A DNA stretch of 64,000 bases, taken from NCBI GenBank assembly GCA_014526335.1, contig JACTAT010000152.1, positions 149,860-213,859 on the forward strand, in the 5' to 3' direction. This document shows, piece after piece, positions 35,659 to 47,746 of the stretch (its first letter is position 1; each line of letters starts with the position of its first letter). The notes beneath the pieces are model-generated. The model was not told the DNA's origin. It did no database searches and worked only from the letters and a program-made list of their open reading frames with translations. The translations under genes were made by a program, and so were the position numbers. This DNA is from Chrysaora quinquecirrha. Taxonomy: Eukaryota > Cnidaria > Scyphozoa > Semaeostomeae > Pelagiidae.

Positions 35659-35776
35659 GCCTACAACACCAGGTGTTCCTAGGCGGTCACCCATCTAGGT
35701 ACTGACCTGGCCCAACCATGCTTGACTGCGGTGATCTGACGAGAACCGGTATATTCATGGTGGTGTGGTCGTAGGC
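35659..35776 (-). rRNA. 5S rRNA
   Basis: G97A. Confidence 0.95.
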
Positions 35777-35985
35777 AATACATAAAAATTGAATGTGCTT
35801 CACACTGCAGTTTTCTTGCACAAATACATATTTTGCCTCACAGCTGTCTTCCAATATCTATTCTTGCATTAATAATTTGAAATATTGGCTGATCATTCCT
35901 TAAAGCTCTTGGAATATGATAATTTTCAAATTCATTTCCAATACAATCATGATTTGATGTTAAAAGTTTGAATTAAAACAATGAA

Positions 35986-36103
35986 GCCTACAACACCAGG
36001 TGTTCCCAGGCGGTCACCCATCTAGGTACTGACCTGGCCCAACCATGCTTGACTGCGGTGATCTGACGAGAACCGGTATATTCATGGTGGTGTGGTCGTA
36101 GGC
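35986..36103 (-). rRNA. 5S rRNA
   Basis: Consensus; the following unit boundary has lost about 27 bp of spacer. Confidence 0.97.
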
Positions 36104-36287
36104 AATACATAAAAATTGAATGTGCTTCACACTGCAGTTTTTCTTGCACAAATACATATTTTGCCTCACAGCTGTCTTCCAATATCTATTCTTGCATTAA
36201 TAATTTGAAATATTGGCAGATCATTCTTTAAAGCTCTTGGAATATGACAATTTTAAAATTCATTTCCAATACAATCAAAACAATGAA

Positions 36288-36405
36288 GCCTACAACACCA
36301 GGTGTTCCCAGGCGGTCACCCATCTAGGTACTGACCTGGCCCAACCATGCTTGACTGCGGTGATCTGACGAGAACCGGTATATTCATGGTGGTGTGATCG
36401 TAGGC
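36288..36405 (-). rRNA. 5S rRNA
   Basis: C9U; its 3' spacer is shortened, but the terminator run is kept. Confidence 0.95.
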
Positions 36406-36617
36406 AATACATAAAAAATTGAATGTGCCTCACACTGCAGTTTTTCTTGCACAAATACATATTTTGCCTCACAGCTGTCTTCCAATATCTATTCTTGCAT
36501 TAATAACTTGAAATATTGGCAGATCATTCCTTAAAGCTCTTGGAATATGATAATTTTCAAATTCATTTCCAATACAACCATGATTTGATGTTAAAAAGTT
36601 TGAATTAAAACAATGAA

Positions 36618-36735
36618 GCCTACAACACCAGGTGTTCCTAGGCGGTCACCCATCTAGGTACTGACCTGGCCCAACCATGCTTGACTGCGGTGATCTGACG
36701 AGAACCGGTATATTCATGGTGGTGTGGTCGTAGGC
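36618..36735 (-). rRNA. 5S rRNA
   Basis: G97A. Confidence 0.95.
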
Positions 36736-36947
36736 AATACATAAAAAATTGAATGTGCTTCACACTGCAGTTTTTCTTGCACAAATACATATTTTGCCTC
36801 ACAGCTGTCTTCCAATATCTATTCTTGCATTAATAATTTGAAATATTGGCAGATCATTCCTTAAAGCTCTTGGAATATGATAATTTTAAAATTCATTTCC
36901 AATACAACCATGATGTGATGTTAAAAACTTTGAATTAAAACAATGAA

Positions 36948-37065
36948 GCCTACAACACCAGGTGTTCCCAGGCAGTCACCCATCTAAGTACTGACCTGGC
37001 CCAACCATGCTTGACTGCGGTGATCTGACGAGAACCGGTATATTCATGGTGGTGTGGTCGTAGGC
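36948..37065 (-). rRNA. 5S rRNA
   Basis: C79U and C92U. Confidence 0.95.
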
Positions 37066-37277
37066 AATACATAAAAAATTGAATGTGCTTCACACTGCAG
37101 TTTTTCTTGCACAAATACATATTTTGCCTCACAGCTGTCTTCCAATGTCCATTCTTGCATTAATAATTTGAAATATTGGCAGATCATTCCTTAAAGCTCT
37201 TGGAATATGATAATTTTAAAATTCATTTCCAATACAACCATGATTTGATGTTAAAAACTTTGAATTAAAACAATGAA

Positions 37278-37395
37278 GCCTACAACACCAGGTGTTCCTA
37301 GGCGGTCACCCATCTAGGTACTGACCTGGCCCAACCATGCTTGACTGCGGTGATCTGACGAGAACCGGTATATTCATGGTGGTGTGGTCGTAGGC
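37278..37395 (-). rRNA. 5S rRNA
   Basis: G97A. Confidence 0.95.
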
Positions 37396-37605
37396 AATAC
37401 ATAAAAATTGAATGTGCTTCACACTGCAGTTTTTCTTGCACAAATACATATTTTGCCTCACAGCTGTCTTCCAATATCTATTCTTGCATTAATAATTTGA
37501 AATATTGGCAGATCATTCCTTAAAGCTCTTGGAATATGATAATTTTCAAATTCATTTCCAATACAATCATGATTTGATGTTAAAACTTTGAATTAAAACA
37601 ATGAA

Positions 37606-37723
37606 GCCTACAACACCAGGTGTTCCCAGGCGGTCACCCATCTAGGTACTGACCTGGCCCAACCATGCTTGACTGCGGTGATCTGACGAGAACCGGTATA
37701 TTCATGGTGGTGTGGTCGTAGGC
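37606..37723 (-). rRNA. 5S rRNA
   Basis: Consensus. Confidence 0.97.
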
Positions 37724-37934
37724 AATACATAAAAATTGAATGTGCTTCACACTGCAGTTTTTCTTGCACAAATACATATTTTGCCTCACAGCTGTCTTCC
37801 AATATCTATTCTTGCATTAATAATTTGAAATATTGGCAGATCATTCCTTAAAGCTCTTGGAATATGATAATTTTCAAATTCATTTCCAATACAACCATGA
37901 TTTGATGTTAAAAAGTTTGAATTAAAACAATGAA

Positions 37935-38052
37935 GCCTACAACACCAGGTGTTCCCAGGCGGTCACCCATCTAGGTACTGACCTGGCCCAACCATGCTTG
38001 ACTGCGGTGATCTGACGAGAACCGGTATATTCATGGTGGTGTGGTCGTAGGC
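37935..38052 (-). rRNA. 5S rRNA
   Basis: Consensus. Confidence 0.97.
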
Positions 38053-38264
38053 AATACATAAAAAATTGAATGTGCTTCACACTGCAGTTTTTCTTGCACA
38101 AATACATATTTTGCCTCACAGCTGTCTTCCAATATCTATTCTTGCATTAATAACTTGAAATATTGGCAGATCATTCCTTAAAGCTCTTGGAATATGATAA
38201 TTTTCAAATTCATTTCCAATACAACCATGATTTGATGTTAAAAAGTTTGAATTAAAACAATGAA

Positions 38265-38382
38265 GCCTACAACACCAGGTGTTCCCAGGCGGTCACCCAT
38301 CTAGGTACTGACCTGGCCCAACCATGCTTGACTGCGGTGATCTGACGAGAACCGGTATATTCATGGTGGTGTGGTCGTAGGC
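38265..38382 (-). rRNA. 5S rRNA
   Basis: Consensus. Confidence 0.97.
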
Positions 38383-38593
38383 AATACATAAAAATTGAAT
38401 GTGCTTCACACTGCAGTTTTTCTTGCACAAATACATATTTTGCCTCACAGCTGTCTTCCAATATCTATTCTTGCATTAATAATTTGAAATATTGGCTGAT
38501 CATTCCTTAAAGCTCTTGGAATATGATAATTTTCAAATTCATTTCCAATACAATCATGATTTGATGTTAAAAACTTTGAATTAAAACAATGAA

Positions 38594-38711
38594 GCCTACA
38601 ACACCAGGTGTTCCCAGGCGGTCACCCATCTAGGTACTGACCTGGCCCAACCATGCTTGACTGCGGTGATCTGACGAGAACCGGTATATTCATGGTGGTG
38701 TGATCGTAGGC
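38594..38711 (-). rRNA. 5S rRNA
   Basis: C9U. Confidence 0.96.
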
Positions 38712-38920
38712 AATACATAAAAATTGAATGTGCTTCACACTGCAGTTTTCTTGCACAAATACATATTTTGCCTCACAGCTGTCTTCCAATATCTATTCTT
38801 GCATTAATAATTTGAAATATTGGCAGATCATTCCTTAAAGCTCTTGGAATATGATAATTTTCAAATTCATTTCCAATACAATCATGATTTGATGTTAAAA
38901 GTTTGAATTAAAACAATGAA

Positions 38921-39038
38921 GCCTACAACACCAGGTGTTCCCAGGCGGTCACCCATCTAGGTACTGACCTGGCCCAACCATGCTTGACTGCGGTGATCTG
39001 ACGAGAACCGGTATATTCATGGTGGTGTGGTCGTAGGC
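38921..39038 (-). rRNA. 5S rRNA
   Basis: Consensus. Confidence 0.97.
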
Positions 39039-39249
39039 AATACATAAAAATTGAATGTGCTTCACACTGCAGTTTTTCTTGCACAAATACATATTTTGCC
39101 TCACAGCTGTCTTCCAATATCTATTCTTGCATTAATAATTTGAAATATTGGCAGATCATTCCTTAAAGCTCTTGGAATATGATAATTTTAAAATTCATTT
39201 CCAATACAATCATGATTTGATGTTAAAAACTTTGAATTAAAACAATGAA

Positions 39250-39367
39250 GCCTACAACACCAGGTGTTCCCAGGCGGTCACCCATCTAGGTACTGACCTG
39301 GCCCAACCATGCTTGACTGCGGTGATCTGACGAGAACCGGTATATTCATGGTGGTGTGATCGTAGGC
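39250..39367 (-). rRNA. 5S rRNA
   Basis: C9U. Confidence 0.96.
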
Positions 39368-39578
39368 AATACATAAAAAATTGAATGTGCCTCACACTGC
39401 AGTTTTTCTTGCACAAATACATATTTTGCCTCACAGCTGTCTTCCAATATCTATTCTTGCATTAATAACTTGAAATATTGGCAGATCATTCCTTAAAGCT
39501 CTTGGAATATGATAATTTTGAAATTCATTTCCAATACAATCATGATTTGATGTTAAAAGTTTGAATTAAAACAATGAA

Positions 39579-39696
39579 GCCTACAACACCAGGTGTTCCT
39601 AGGTGGTCACCCATCTAGGTACTGACCTGGCCCAACCATGCTTGACTGCGGTGATCTGACGAGAACCGGTATATTCATGGTGGTGTGGTCGTAGGC
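39579..39696 (-). rRNA. 5S rRNA
   Basis: G93A and G97A. Confidence 0.95.
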
Positions 39697-39907
39697 AATA
39701 CATAAAAATTGAATGTGCTTCACACTGCAGTTTTTCTTGCACAAATACATATTTTGCCTCACAGCTGTCTTCCAATATCTATTCTTGCATTAATAATTTG
39801 AAATATTGGCAGATCATTCCTTAAAGCTCTTGGAATATGATAATTTTCAAATTCATTTCCAATACAATCATGATTTGATGTTAAAAACTTTGAATTAAAA
39901 CAATGAA

Positions 39908-40025
39908 GCCTACAACACCAGGTGTTCCCAGGCGGTCACCCATCTAGGTACTGACCTGGCCCAACCATGCTTGACTGCGGTGATCTGACGAGAACCGGTA
40001 TATTCATGGTGGTGTGGTCGTAGGC
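39908..40025 (-). rRNA. 5S rRNA
   Basis: Consensus; its 5' spacer has a 9-bp duplication (CAATACAATC-type) near 40190. Confidence 0.97.
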
Positions 40026-40245
40026 AATACATAAAAATTGAATGTGCTTCACACTGCAGTTTTTCTTGCACAAATACATATTTTGCCTCACAGCTGTCTT
40101 CCAATATCTATTCTTGCATTAATAACTTGAAATATTGGCAGATCATTCCTTAAAGCTCTTGGAATATGATAATTTTCAAATTCATTTCCAATACAATCCA
40201 ATACAATCATGATTTGATGTTAAAACTTTGAATTAAAACAATGAA

Positions 40246-40363
40246 GCCTACAACACCAGGTGTTCCCAGGCGGTCACCCATCTAAGTACTGACCTGGCCC
40301 AACCATGCTTGACTGCGGTGATCTGACGAGAACCGGTATATTCATGGTGGTGTGGTCGTAGGC
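40246..40363 (-). rRNA. 5S rRNA
   Basis: C79U only. Confidence 0.96.
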
Positions 40364-40574
40364 AATACATAAAAAATTGAATGTGCTTCACACTGCAGTT
40401 TTTCTTGCACAAATACATATTTTGCCTCACAGCTGTCTTCCAATATCTATTCTTGCATTAATAATTTGAAATATTGGCAGATCATTCCTTAAAGCTCTTG
40501 GAATATGATAATTTTCAAATTCATTTCCAATACAATCATGATTTGATGTTAAAAGTTTGAATTAAAACAATGAA

Positions 40575-40692
40575 GCCTACAACACCAGGTGTTCCCAGGC
40601 GGTCACCCATCTAGGTACTGACCTGGCCCAACCATGCTTGACTGCGGTGATCTGACGAGAACCGGTATATTCATGGTGGTGTGGTCGTAGGC
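40575..40692 (-). rRNA. 5S rRNA
   Basis: Consensus. Confidence 0.97.
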
Positions 40693-40903
40693 AATACATA
40701 AAAATTGAATGTGCTTCACACTGCAGTTTTTCTTGCACAAATACATATTTTGCCTCACAGCTGTCTTCCAATATCTATTCTTGCATTAATAATTTGAAAT
40801 ATTGGCAGATCATTCCTTAAAGCTCTTGGAATATGATAATTTTCAAATTCATTTCCAATACAATCATGATTTGATGTTAAAAACTTTGAATTAAAACAAT
40901 GAA

Positions 40904-41021
40904 GCCTACAACACCAGGTGTTCCCAGGCGGTCACCCATCTAGGTACTGACCTGGCCCAACCATGCTTGACTGCGGTGATCTGACGAGAACCGGTATATT
41001 CATGGTGGTGTGGTCGTAGGC
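40904..41021 (-). rRNA. 5S rRNA
   Basis: Consensus. Confidence 0.97.
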
Positions 41022-41232
41022 AATACATAAAAATTGAATGTGCTTCACACTGCAGTTTTTCTTGCACAAATACATATTTTGCCTCACAGCTGTCTTCCAA
41101 TATCTATTCTTGCATTAATAATTTGAAATATTGGCAGATCATTCCTTAAAGCTCTTGGAATATGATAATTTTCAAATTCATTTCCAATACAATCATGATT
41201 TGATGTTAAAAACTTTGAATTAAAACAATGAA

Positions 41233-41350
41233 GCCTACAACACCAGGTGTTCCCAGGCGGTCACCCATCTAGGTACTGACCTGGCCCAACCATGCTTGAC
41301 TGCGGTGATCTGACGAGAACCGGTATATTCATGGTGGTGTGGTCGTAGGC
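41233..41350 (-). rRNA. 5S rRNA
   Basis: Consensus. Confidence 0.97.
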
Positions 41351-41561
41351 AATACATAAAAATTGAATGTGCTTCACACTGCAGTTTTTCTTGCACAAAT
41401 ACATATTTTGCCTCACAGCTGTCTTCCAATATCTATTCTTGCATTAATAATTTGAAATATTGGCAGATCATTCCTTAAAGCTCTTGGAATATGATAATTT
41501 TCAAATTCATTTCCAATACAACCATGATTTGATGTTAAAAACTTTGAATTAAAACAATGAA

Positions 41562-41679
41562 GCCTACAACACCAGGTGTTCCCAGGCGGTCACCCATCTA
41601 GGTACTGACCTGGCCCAACCATGCTTGACTGCGGTGATCTGACGAGAACCGGTATATTCATGGTGGTGTGGTCGTAGGC
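41562..41679 (-). rRNA. 5S rRNA
   Basis: Consensus. Confidence 0.97.
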
Positions 41680-41890
41680 AATACATAAAAAATTGAATGT
41701 GCTTCACACTGCAGTTTTTCTTGCACAAATACATATTTTGCCTCACAGCTGTCTTCCAATATCTATTCTTGCATTAATAATTTGAAATATTGGCAGATCA
41801 TTCCTTAAAGCTCTTGGAATATGATAATTTTCAAATTCATTTCCAATACAATCATGATTTGATGTTAAAAGTTTGAATTAAAACAATGAA

Positions 41891-42008
41891 GCCTACAACA
41901 CCAGGTGTTCCCAGGCGGTCACCCATCTAGGTACTGACCTGGCCCAACCATGCTTGACTGCGGTGATCTGACGAGAACCGGTATATTCATGGTGGTGTGG
42001 TCGTAGGC
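41891..42008 (-). rRNA. 5S rRNA
   Basis: Consensus. Confidence 0.97.
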
Positions 42009-42218
42009 AATACATAAAAATTGAATGTGCTTCACACTGCAGTTTTCTTGCACAAATACATATTTTGCCTCACAGCTGTCTTCCAATATCTATTCTTGCA
42101 TTAATAATTTGAAATATTGGCAGATCATTCCTTAAAGCTCTTGGAATATGATAATTTTCAAATTCATTTCCAATACAATCATGATTTGATGTTAAAAACT
42201 TTGAATTAAAACAATGAA

Positions 42219-42336
42219 GCCTACAACACCAGGTGTTCCCAGGCGGTCACCCATCTAGGTACTGACCTGGCCCAACCATGCTTGACTGCGGTGATCTGAC
42301 GAGAACCGGTATATTCATGGTGGTGTGGTCGTAGGC
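42219..42336 (-). rRNA. 5S rRNA
   Basis: Consensus. Confidence 0.97.
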
Positions 42337-42547
42337 AATACATAAAAATTGAATGTGCTTCACACTGCAGTTTTTCTTGCACAAATACATATTTTGCCTC
42401 ACAGCTGTCTTCCAATATCTATTCTTGCATTAATAATTTGAAATATTGGCTGATCATTCCTTAAAGCTCTTGGAATATGATAATTTTCAAATTCATTTCC
42501 AATACAATCATGATTTGATGTTAAAAACTTTGAATTAAAACAATGAA

Positions 42548-42665
42548 GCCTACAACACCAGGTGTTCCCAGGCGGTCACCCATCTAGGTACTGACCTGGC
42601 CCAACCATGCTTGACTGCGGTGATCTGACGAGAACCGGTATATTCATGGTGGTGTGGTCGTAGGC
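42548..42665 (-). rRNA. 5S rRNA
   Basis: Consensus. Confidence 0.97.
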
Positions 42666-42875
42666 AATACATAAAAATTGAATGTGCTTCACACTGCAGT
42701 TTTTCTTGCACAAATACATATTTTGCCTCACAGCTGTCTTCCAATATCTATTCTTGCATTAATAATTTGAAATATTGGCAGATCATTCCTTAAAGCTCTT
42801 GGAATATGATAATTTTCAAATTCATTTCCAATACAATCATGATTTGATGTTAAAACTTTGAATTAAAACAATGAA

Positions 42876-42992
42876 GCCTACAACACCAGGTGTTCCCAGG
42901 CGGTCACCCATCTAGGTACTGACCTGGCCCAACCATGCTTGACTGCGGTGATCTGACGAGAACCGGTATATTCATGTGGTGTGGTCGTAGGC
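42876..42992 (-). rRNA. 5S rRNA, 1-nt deletion
   Basis: 117 nt: one base is missing in the ACCACCAU region (about RNA 15-18), at the start of helix II. Confidence 0.92.
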
Positions 42993-43204
42993 AATACATA
43001 AAAAATTGAATGTGCTTCACACTGCAGTTTTTCTTGCACAAATACATATTTTGCCTCACAGCTGTCTTCCAATATCTATTCTTGCATTAATAATTTGAAA
43101 TATTGGCTGATCATTCCTTAAAGCTCTTGGAATATGATAATTTTCAAATTCATTTCCAATACAATCATGATTTGATGTTAAAAACTTTGAATTAAAACAA
43201 TGAA

Positions 43205-43322
43205 GCCTACAACACCAGGTGTTCCCAGGCGGTCACCCATCTAGGTACTGACCTGGCCCAACCATGCTTGACTGCGGTGATCTGACGAGAACCGGTATAT
43301 TCATGGTGGTGTGGTCGTAGGC
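43205..43322 (-). rRNA. 5S rRNA
   Basis: Consensus. Confidence 0.97.
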
Positions 43323-43533
43323 AATACATAAAAATTGAATGTGCTTCACACTGCAGTTTTTCTTGCACAAATACATATTTTGCCTCACAGCTGTCTTCCA
43401 ATATCTATTCTTGCATTAATAATTTGAAATATTGGCTGATCATTCCTTAAAGCTCTTGGAATATGATAATTTTCAAATTCATTTCCAATACAATCATGAT
43501 TTGATGTTAAAAAGTTTGAATTAAAACAATGAA

Positions 43534-43651
43534 GCCTACAACACCAGGTGTTCCCAGGCAGTCACCCATCTAGGTACTGACCTGGCCCAACCATGCTTGA
43601 CTGCGGTGATCTGACGAGAACCGGTATATTCATGGTGGTGTGGTCGTAGGC
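43534..43651 (-). rRNA. 5S rRNA
   Basis: C92U only. Confidence 0.96.
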
Positions 43652-43862
43652 AATACATAAAAATTGAATGTGCTTCACACTGCAGTTTTTCTTGCACAAA
43701 TACATATTTTGCCTCACAGCTGTCTTCCAATATCTATTCTTGCATTAATAATTTGAAATATTGGCTGATCATTCCTTAAAGCTCTTGGAATATGATAATT
43801 TTAAAATTCATTTCCAATACAATCATGATTTGATGTTAAAAACTTTGAATTAAAACAATGAA

Positions 43863-43980
43863 GCCTACAACACCAGGTGTTCCCAGGCGGTCACCCATCT
43901 AGGTACTGACCTGGCCCAACCATGCTTGACTGCGGTGATCTGACGAGAACCGGTATATTCATGGTGGTGTGGTCGTAGGC
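43863..43980 (-). rRNA. 5S rRNA
   Basis: Consensus. Confidence 0.97.
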
Positions 43981-44190
43981 AATACATAAAAATTGAATGT
44001 GCTTCACACTGCAGTTTTTCTTGCACAAATACATATTTTGCCTCACAGCTGTCTTCCAATATCTATTCTTGCATTAATAATTTGAAATATTGGCTGATCA
44101 TTCCTTAAAGCTCTTGGAATATGATAATTTTCAAATTCATTTCCAATACAATCATGATTTGATGTTAAAAGTTTGAATTAAAACAATGAA

Positions 44191-44308
44191 GCCTACAACA
44201 CCAGGTGTTCCCAGGCGGTCACCCATCTAGGTACTGACCTGGCCCAACCATGCTTGACTGCGGTGATCTGACGAGAACCGGTATATTCATGGTGGTGTGG
44301 TCGTAGGC
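44191..44308 (-). rRNA. 5S rRNA
   Basis: Consensus. Confidence 0.97.
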
Positions 44309-44519
44309 AATACATAAAAATTGAATGTGCTTCACACTGCAGTTTTTCTTGCACAAATACATATTTTGCCTCACAGCTGTCTTCCAATATCTATTCTTGC
44401 ATTAATAACTTGAAATATTGGCAGATCATTCCTTAAAGCTCTTGGAATATGATAATTTTCAAATTCATTTCCAATACAATCATGACTTGAAGTTAAAAAC
44501 TTTGAATTAAAACAATGAA

Positions 44520-44637
44520 GCCTACAACACCAGGTGTTCCCAGGCGGTCACCCATCTAGGTACTGACCTGGCCCAACCATGCTTGACTGCGGTGATCTGA
44601 CGAGAACCGGTATATTCATGGTGGTGTGGTCGTAGGC
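44520..44637 (-). rRNA. 5S rRNA
   Basis: Consensus; its 5' spacer carries the block-1 type GGCCTATCATTCC variant. Confidence 0.97.
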
Positions 44638-44848
44638 AATACATAAAAAATTGAATGTGCTTCACACTGCAGTTTTTCTTGCACAAATACATATTTTGCC
44701 TCACAGCTGTCTTCCAATATCTATTCTTGCATTAATAATTTGAAATATTGGCCTATCATTCCTTAAGGCTCTTTGAATATGATTATTTTCAAACTCATTT
44801 CCAATACAATCATGATTTGATGTTAAAAGTTTGAATTAAAACAATGAA

Positions 44849-44966
44849 GCCTACAACACCAGATGTTCCCAGGCGGTCACCCATCTAGGTACTGACCTGG
44901 CCCAACCATGCTTGACTGCGGTGATCTGATGAGAACCGGTATAATCATGGTTGTTTGATCGTAGGC
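44849..44966 (-). rRNA. 5S rRNA, diverged
   Basis: C9U and C104U plus several changes in RNA 10-40. It marks renewed divergence toward the end of the array. Confidence 0.85.
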
Positions 44967-45178
44967 AATACATCAAAAATTGAATGTGACTCACACTGCA
45001 GTTTTTCTTGCACAAATACATAATTTGCCTCACAGCTGTCTTCCAATATCTATTCTTGCATTAATAATTTGAAATATTGGCAGATCATTCCTTAAAGCTC
45101 TTGGAATATGATAATTTTTAAATTCATTTCCAATACAATCATGACTTGAAGTTAAAAACTTTGAATTAAAACAATGAA

Positions 45179-45296
45179 GCCTACAACACCAGATGTTCCC
45201 AGGCGGTCACCCATCTAGGTACTGACCTGGCCCAACCATGCTTGACTGCGGTGATCTGACGAGAACCGGTATATTCATGGTGGTGTGGTCGTAGGC
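45179..45296 (-). rRNA. 5S rRNA
   Basis: C104U. Confidence 0.95.
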
Positions 45297-45508
45297 AATA
45301 CATAAAAAATTGAATGTGCTTCACACTGCAGTTGTTCTTGCACAAATACATATTTTGCCTCACAGCTGTCTTCCAATATCTATTCTTGCATTAATAATTT
45401 GAAATATTGGCTGATCATTCCTTAAAGCTCTTGGAATATGATAATTTTCAAATTCATTTCCAATACAATCATGATTTGATGTTAAAAACTTTGAATTAAA
45501 ACAATGAA

Positions 45509-45626
45509 GCCTACAACACCAGGTGTTCCCAGGCGGTCACCCATCTAGGTACTGACCTGGCCCAACCATGCTTGACTGCGGTGATCTGACGAGAACCGGT
45601 ATATTCATGGTGGTGTGGTCGTAGGC
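45509..45626 (-). rRNA. 5S rRNA
   Basis: Consensus; last full-length gene of the main array. Confidence 0.97.
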
Positions 45627-45747
45627 AATACATAAAAATTGAATGTGCTTCACACTGCAGTTTTTCTTGCACAAATACATATTTGCCTCACAGCTGTCTT
45701 CCAATATCTATTCTTGCATTAATAATTTGAAATATTGGCTGATCATT

Positions 45748-46250
45748 ATGTTTATATACTAGAAACATGCACTGTGTTGTCTGATCTTTCGTTTACTCTA
45801 TTAATTTTCTTGTGGTTTTGCCTTTTCGTTCTATTTCATTTTATTTCGAGAACGAGAGAAAGGAGATTGACGTTTTCACTTTTCACCACAGCAAGAATAC
45901 GCTAGGGAGATCTTTTGATTAAACTTTAAATCTGTCCGACGCCACGGGATCGTAAAAACACAAGAAAGGTCCGTACCTTTAGAACCCTTCACACATCGAG
46001 ACCTATTGCGAAAGGAGGGGTGTGAGTTGAACAATAGTAAACATGTGGCGTTAGTTGCCGCATAGCATTAGCTGTAGAACATTTTCCTGGAACAGAGCAG
46101 GTGAGGTGGGATGATATATCTACTCTTTTTCGGCATTGAAAAATATTTATTACCAAAAGGTTGTTAGAATTTCTCTTACCCCCCCCCCCAAAAAAAATTG
46201 AATGTACCCACACTGCCCCTACCCTTGCCCCCCCCTTGGCGACACCACTG
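45748..46250. mobile_element. 503-bp insertion in 5S spacer with 9-bp duplication
   Basis: Inserted in a 5S spacer: the spacer word CTGATCATT is present on both sides (45739-45747 and 46251-46259), so the target was duplicated. The right end, read inward, starts CAGTGGTGTCGCCAAGG and is C/G-tract rich, like many hAT-type ends. The left end does not match it, so no TIR pair is visible. A short open frame at the right end on the minus strand is probably fortuitous. Near 46193-46216 it holds a stretch closely matching 5S spacer. Confidence 0.7.
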
Positions 46251-46655
46251 CTGATCATTCCTTAAAACTCTTGAAATATGATAATTTTAAAACTCATTTG
46301 CAATACAATCATGTTTTTGTATCAAAAATTCGATTTAAAAAAAATTAAGCCTACAGCACCCATCTAGGTACTGAACTGGCCCAACCATACTTGACTGCAG
46401 TGATCTAATTAGAACCGGTATATTCATTGTGGTATGGTCGTAGGCAGTATATAAAAAATTGAATGGGCTGCACACAGGTGTTCTTCTTGTGCATATACAC
46501 ATTTGGCCTCACAGCTGTCTTCCAATGTCTGTTCTTGCATTATTAATTTAAAATATTGGCTGATAATTCCTTAAAACTCTTGGAGTATGATAATTTTACA
46601 ATTCATTTGCAATACAATCATGATTTGGTGTCAAAAAGCCTACAGGTCAGGTCAA
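46251..46655 (-). repeat. Decayed 5S units past the main array
   Basis: One diverged 5S unit and part of a second continue after the insertion. The sequence ends at a remnant of the 5S 3' end (AAGCCTACA near 46638-46646). The drop in identity from the unit left of the insertion to this one is sharp. Confidence 0.9.
46349..46445 (-). pseudogene. 5S rRNA pseudogene
   Basis: 97 nt: about 21 nt are deleted in the box C end (roughly RNA 88-109), plus point changes including one in the first helix. Confidence 0.92.
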
Positions 46656-47640
46656 GATCTGAAAGTCATGAAAAGAGTTTTAATCTTCTTTGGAAGTTAT
46701 AAAATGAGCATAAGTATAACATATTTAAATGTGGAATATGAGTAAAAAAATGCCTAAAAACATAACAAAAACCATTTCCTATTATAGGTACAAAATGTGC
46801 TAACACAAGATAATTAGGTCAAGCCTAATATGAAACAATGCTAGTAATACAACAGTGCCAAGTGCCACAATGATACTGTTGTCTTTCATACTCTAAAAAC
46901 ATTCACAAACCTATGAGTTGAAAAATTGTTGCATAAGAGTTAGGAAATGCAAAATCAGCAGTCTAAAATCTTAAAGCCTTTTCTGTCAATGTGAATAGAT
47001 AGAATGCAGCATCAAGAAGTTGTACAAGCAATGAAATGGCTAGTTTGTACTTTCTATTAACAATATTTCCACAGGTGCTAAAGTTCGAGTCACCAGCCAG
47101 TGCCTGTTTAATGCGAGCACAATCCCTGATGGTAAGAAAATGTAAGCCTTACTTTGGTTTCTAAACAACAAATTTTGATTTTAGAAAACAAAGGATGTGT
47201 CATATTGATTATAGAGAGGAAAATATCGTTCTTATTTCAGCCCAACCCAATGAAAGAGTCTAGAGTACCTAGTCTTAATGTTTTAGCTGCGCAGTTGGTT
47301 TCTGTATTTATCATTTGACAACTTTTGATTTCATTTCATTTTATGCAGACCAGAACAGAAACTAAATGCAATTTAAGACAAATAAATTATGCTCAAACTT
47401 TAGCGGCTTGCTGCTATAAGGCAACACCAAGGTAATATTCAGGCAGTTTATACTTACCATTGAAACCATTCATTGCATGTGTCACACAATATCATATTGG
47501 CGTTCTTGGCAACCCCACAAAGTTTGCATTTTCAGTTGTGCTTGAGTTTAGAAACTGAAGGGAAACAAATCATGTTGAGTGTGAAAATCTGCACTGCCTC
47601 ATTTGACATTCTTAAAGAAGTAAGGATACATTTCTTTCAG
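46656..47640. other. No gene recognised
   Basis: AT-rich DNA with no long open frame. One small plus-strand exon-like stretch is listed separately at 47075. Confidence 0.5.
47075..47131 (+). CDS. Possible 57-bp exon (weak)
   Basis: Bounded by TTTCCACAG and GATG|GTAAGA, both good splice signals, and open over 19 codons. No neighbouring exon could be matched to it and the product is unknown. It may be chance. Confidence 0.2.
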
Positions 47641-47746
47641 AAAGTCTTTGTTCACATTTTCAGATAGTATAACTTAATTTCAACTTTAACTTCATGTAAG
47701 AATGGTTGGTTACGGTTTGCAATATTAAGTTTTACATTTTGCTTAC

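Larger units (their letters stand above)
20212..45747 (-). repeat. Main 5S rDNA array, 77 genes
   Basis: Head-to-tail units of about 329 bp, every gene on the minus strand. The 118-nt RNA starts GCCTACGACC and ends GTTGTAGGC; these ends pair over nine positions as helix I, and CCAUG/CAUGG can form helix II. A TTTT run lies 8 nt beyond the gene end. The spacer (about 210 bp) is nearly constant, so units are probably homogenised by concerted evolution. About 50 genes read as consensus; recurrent variants are G97A, C92U, C79U and C9U. Four units have altered spacers (24808-25096, 27900-27940, 30690-30745, 31575-31660), and one spacer near 36270 is short. Confidence 0.98.

Noticed and set aside
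20745..45363. Dozens of identical 60-64-residue minus-strand reading frames, one per repeat
   Set aside because: They are open frames across the 5S gene and the adjacent spacer. They disappear with single changes such as G97A, which makes a stop, or a lost T in the spacer, and have no features of a selected protein.
20212..45747. CRISPR-like regular repeat spacing
   Set aside because: The constant part is a 118-nt 5S gene and the spacers are near-identical, the opposite of a CRISPR array.
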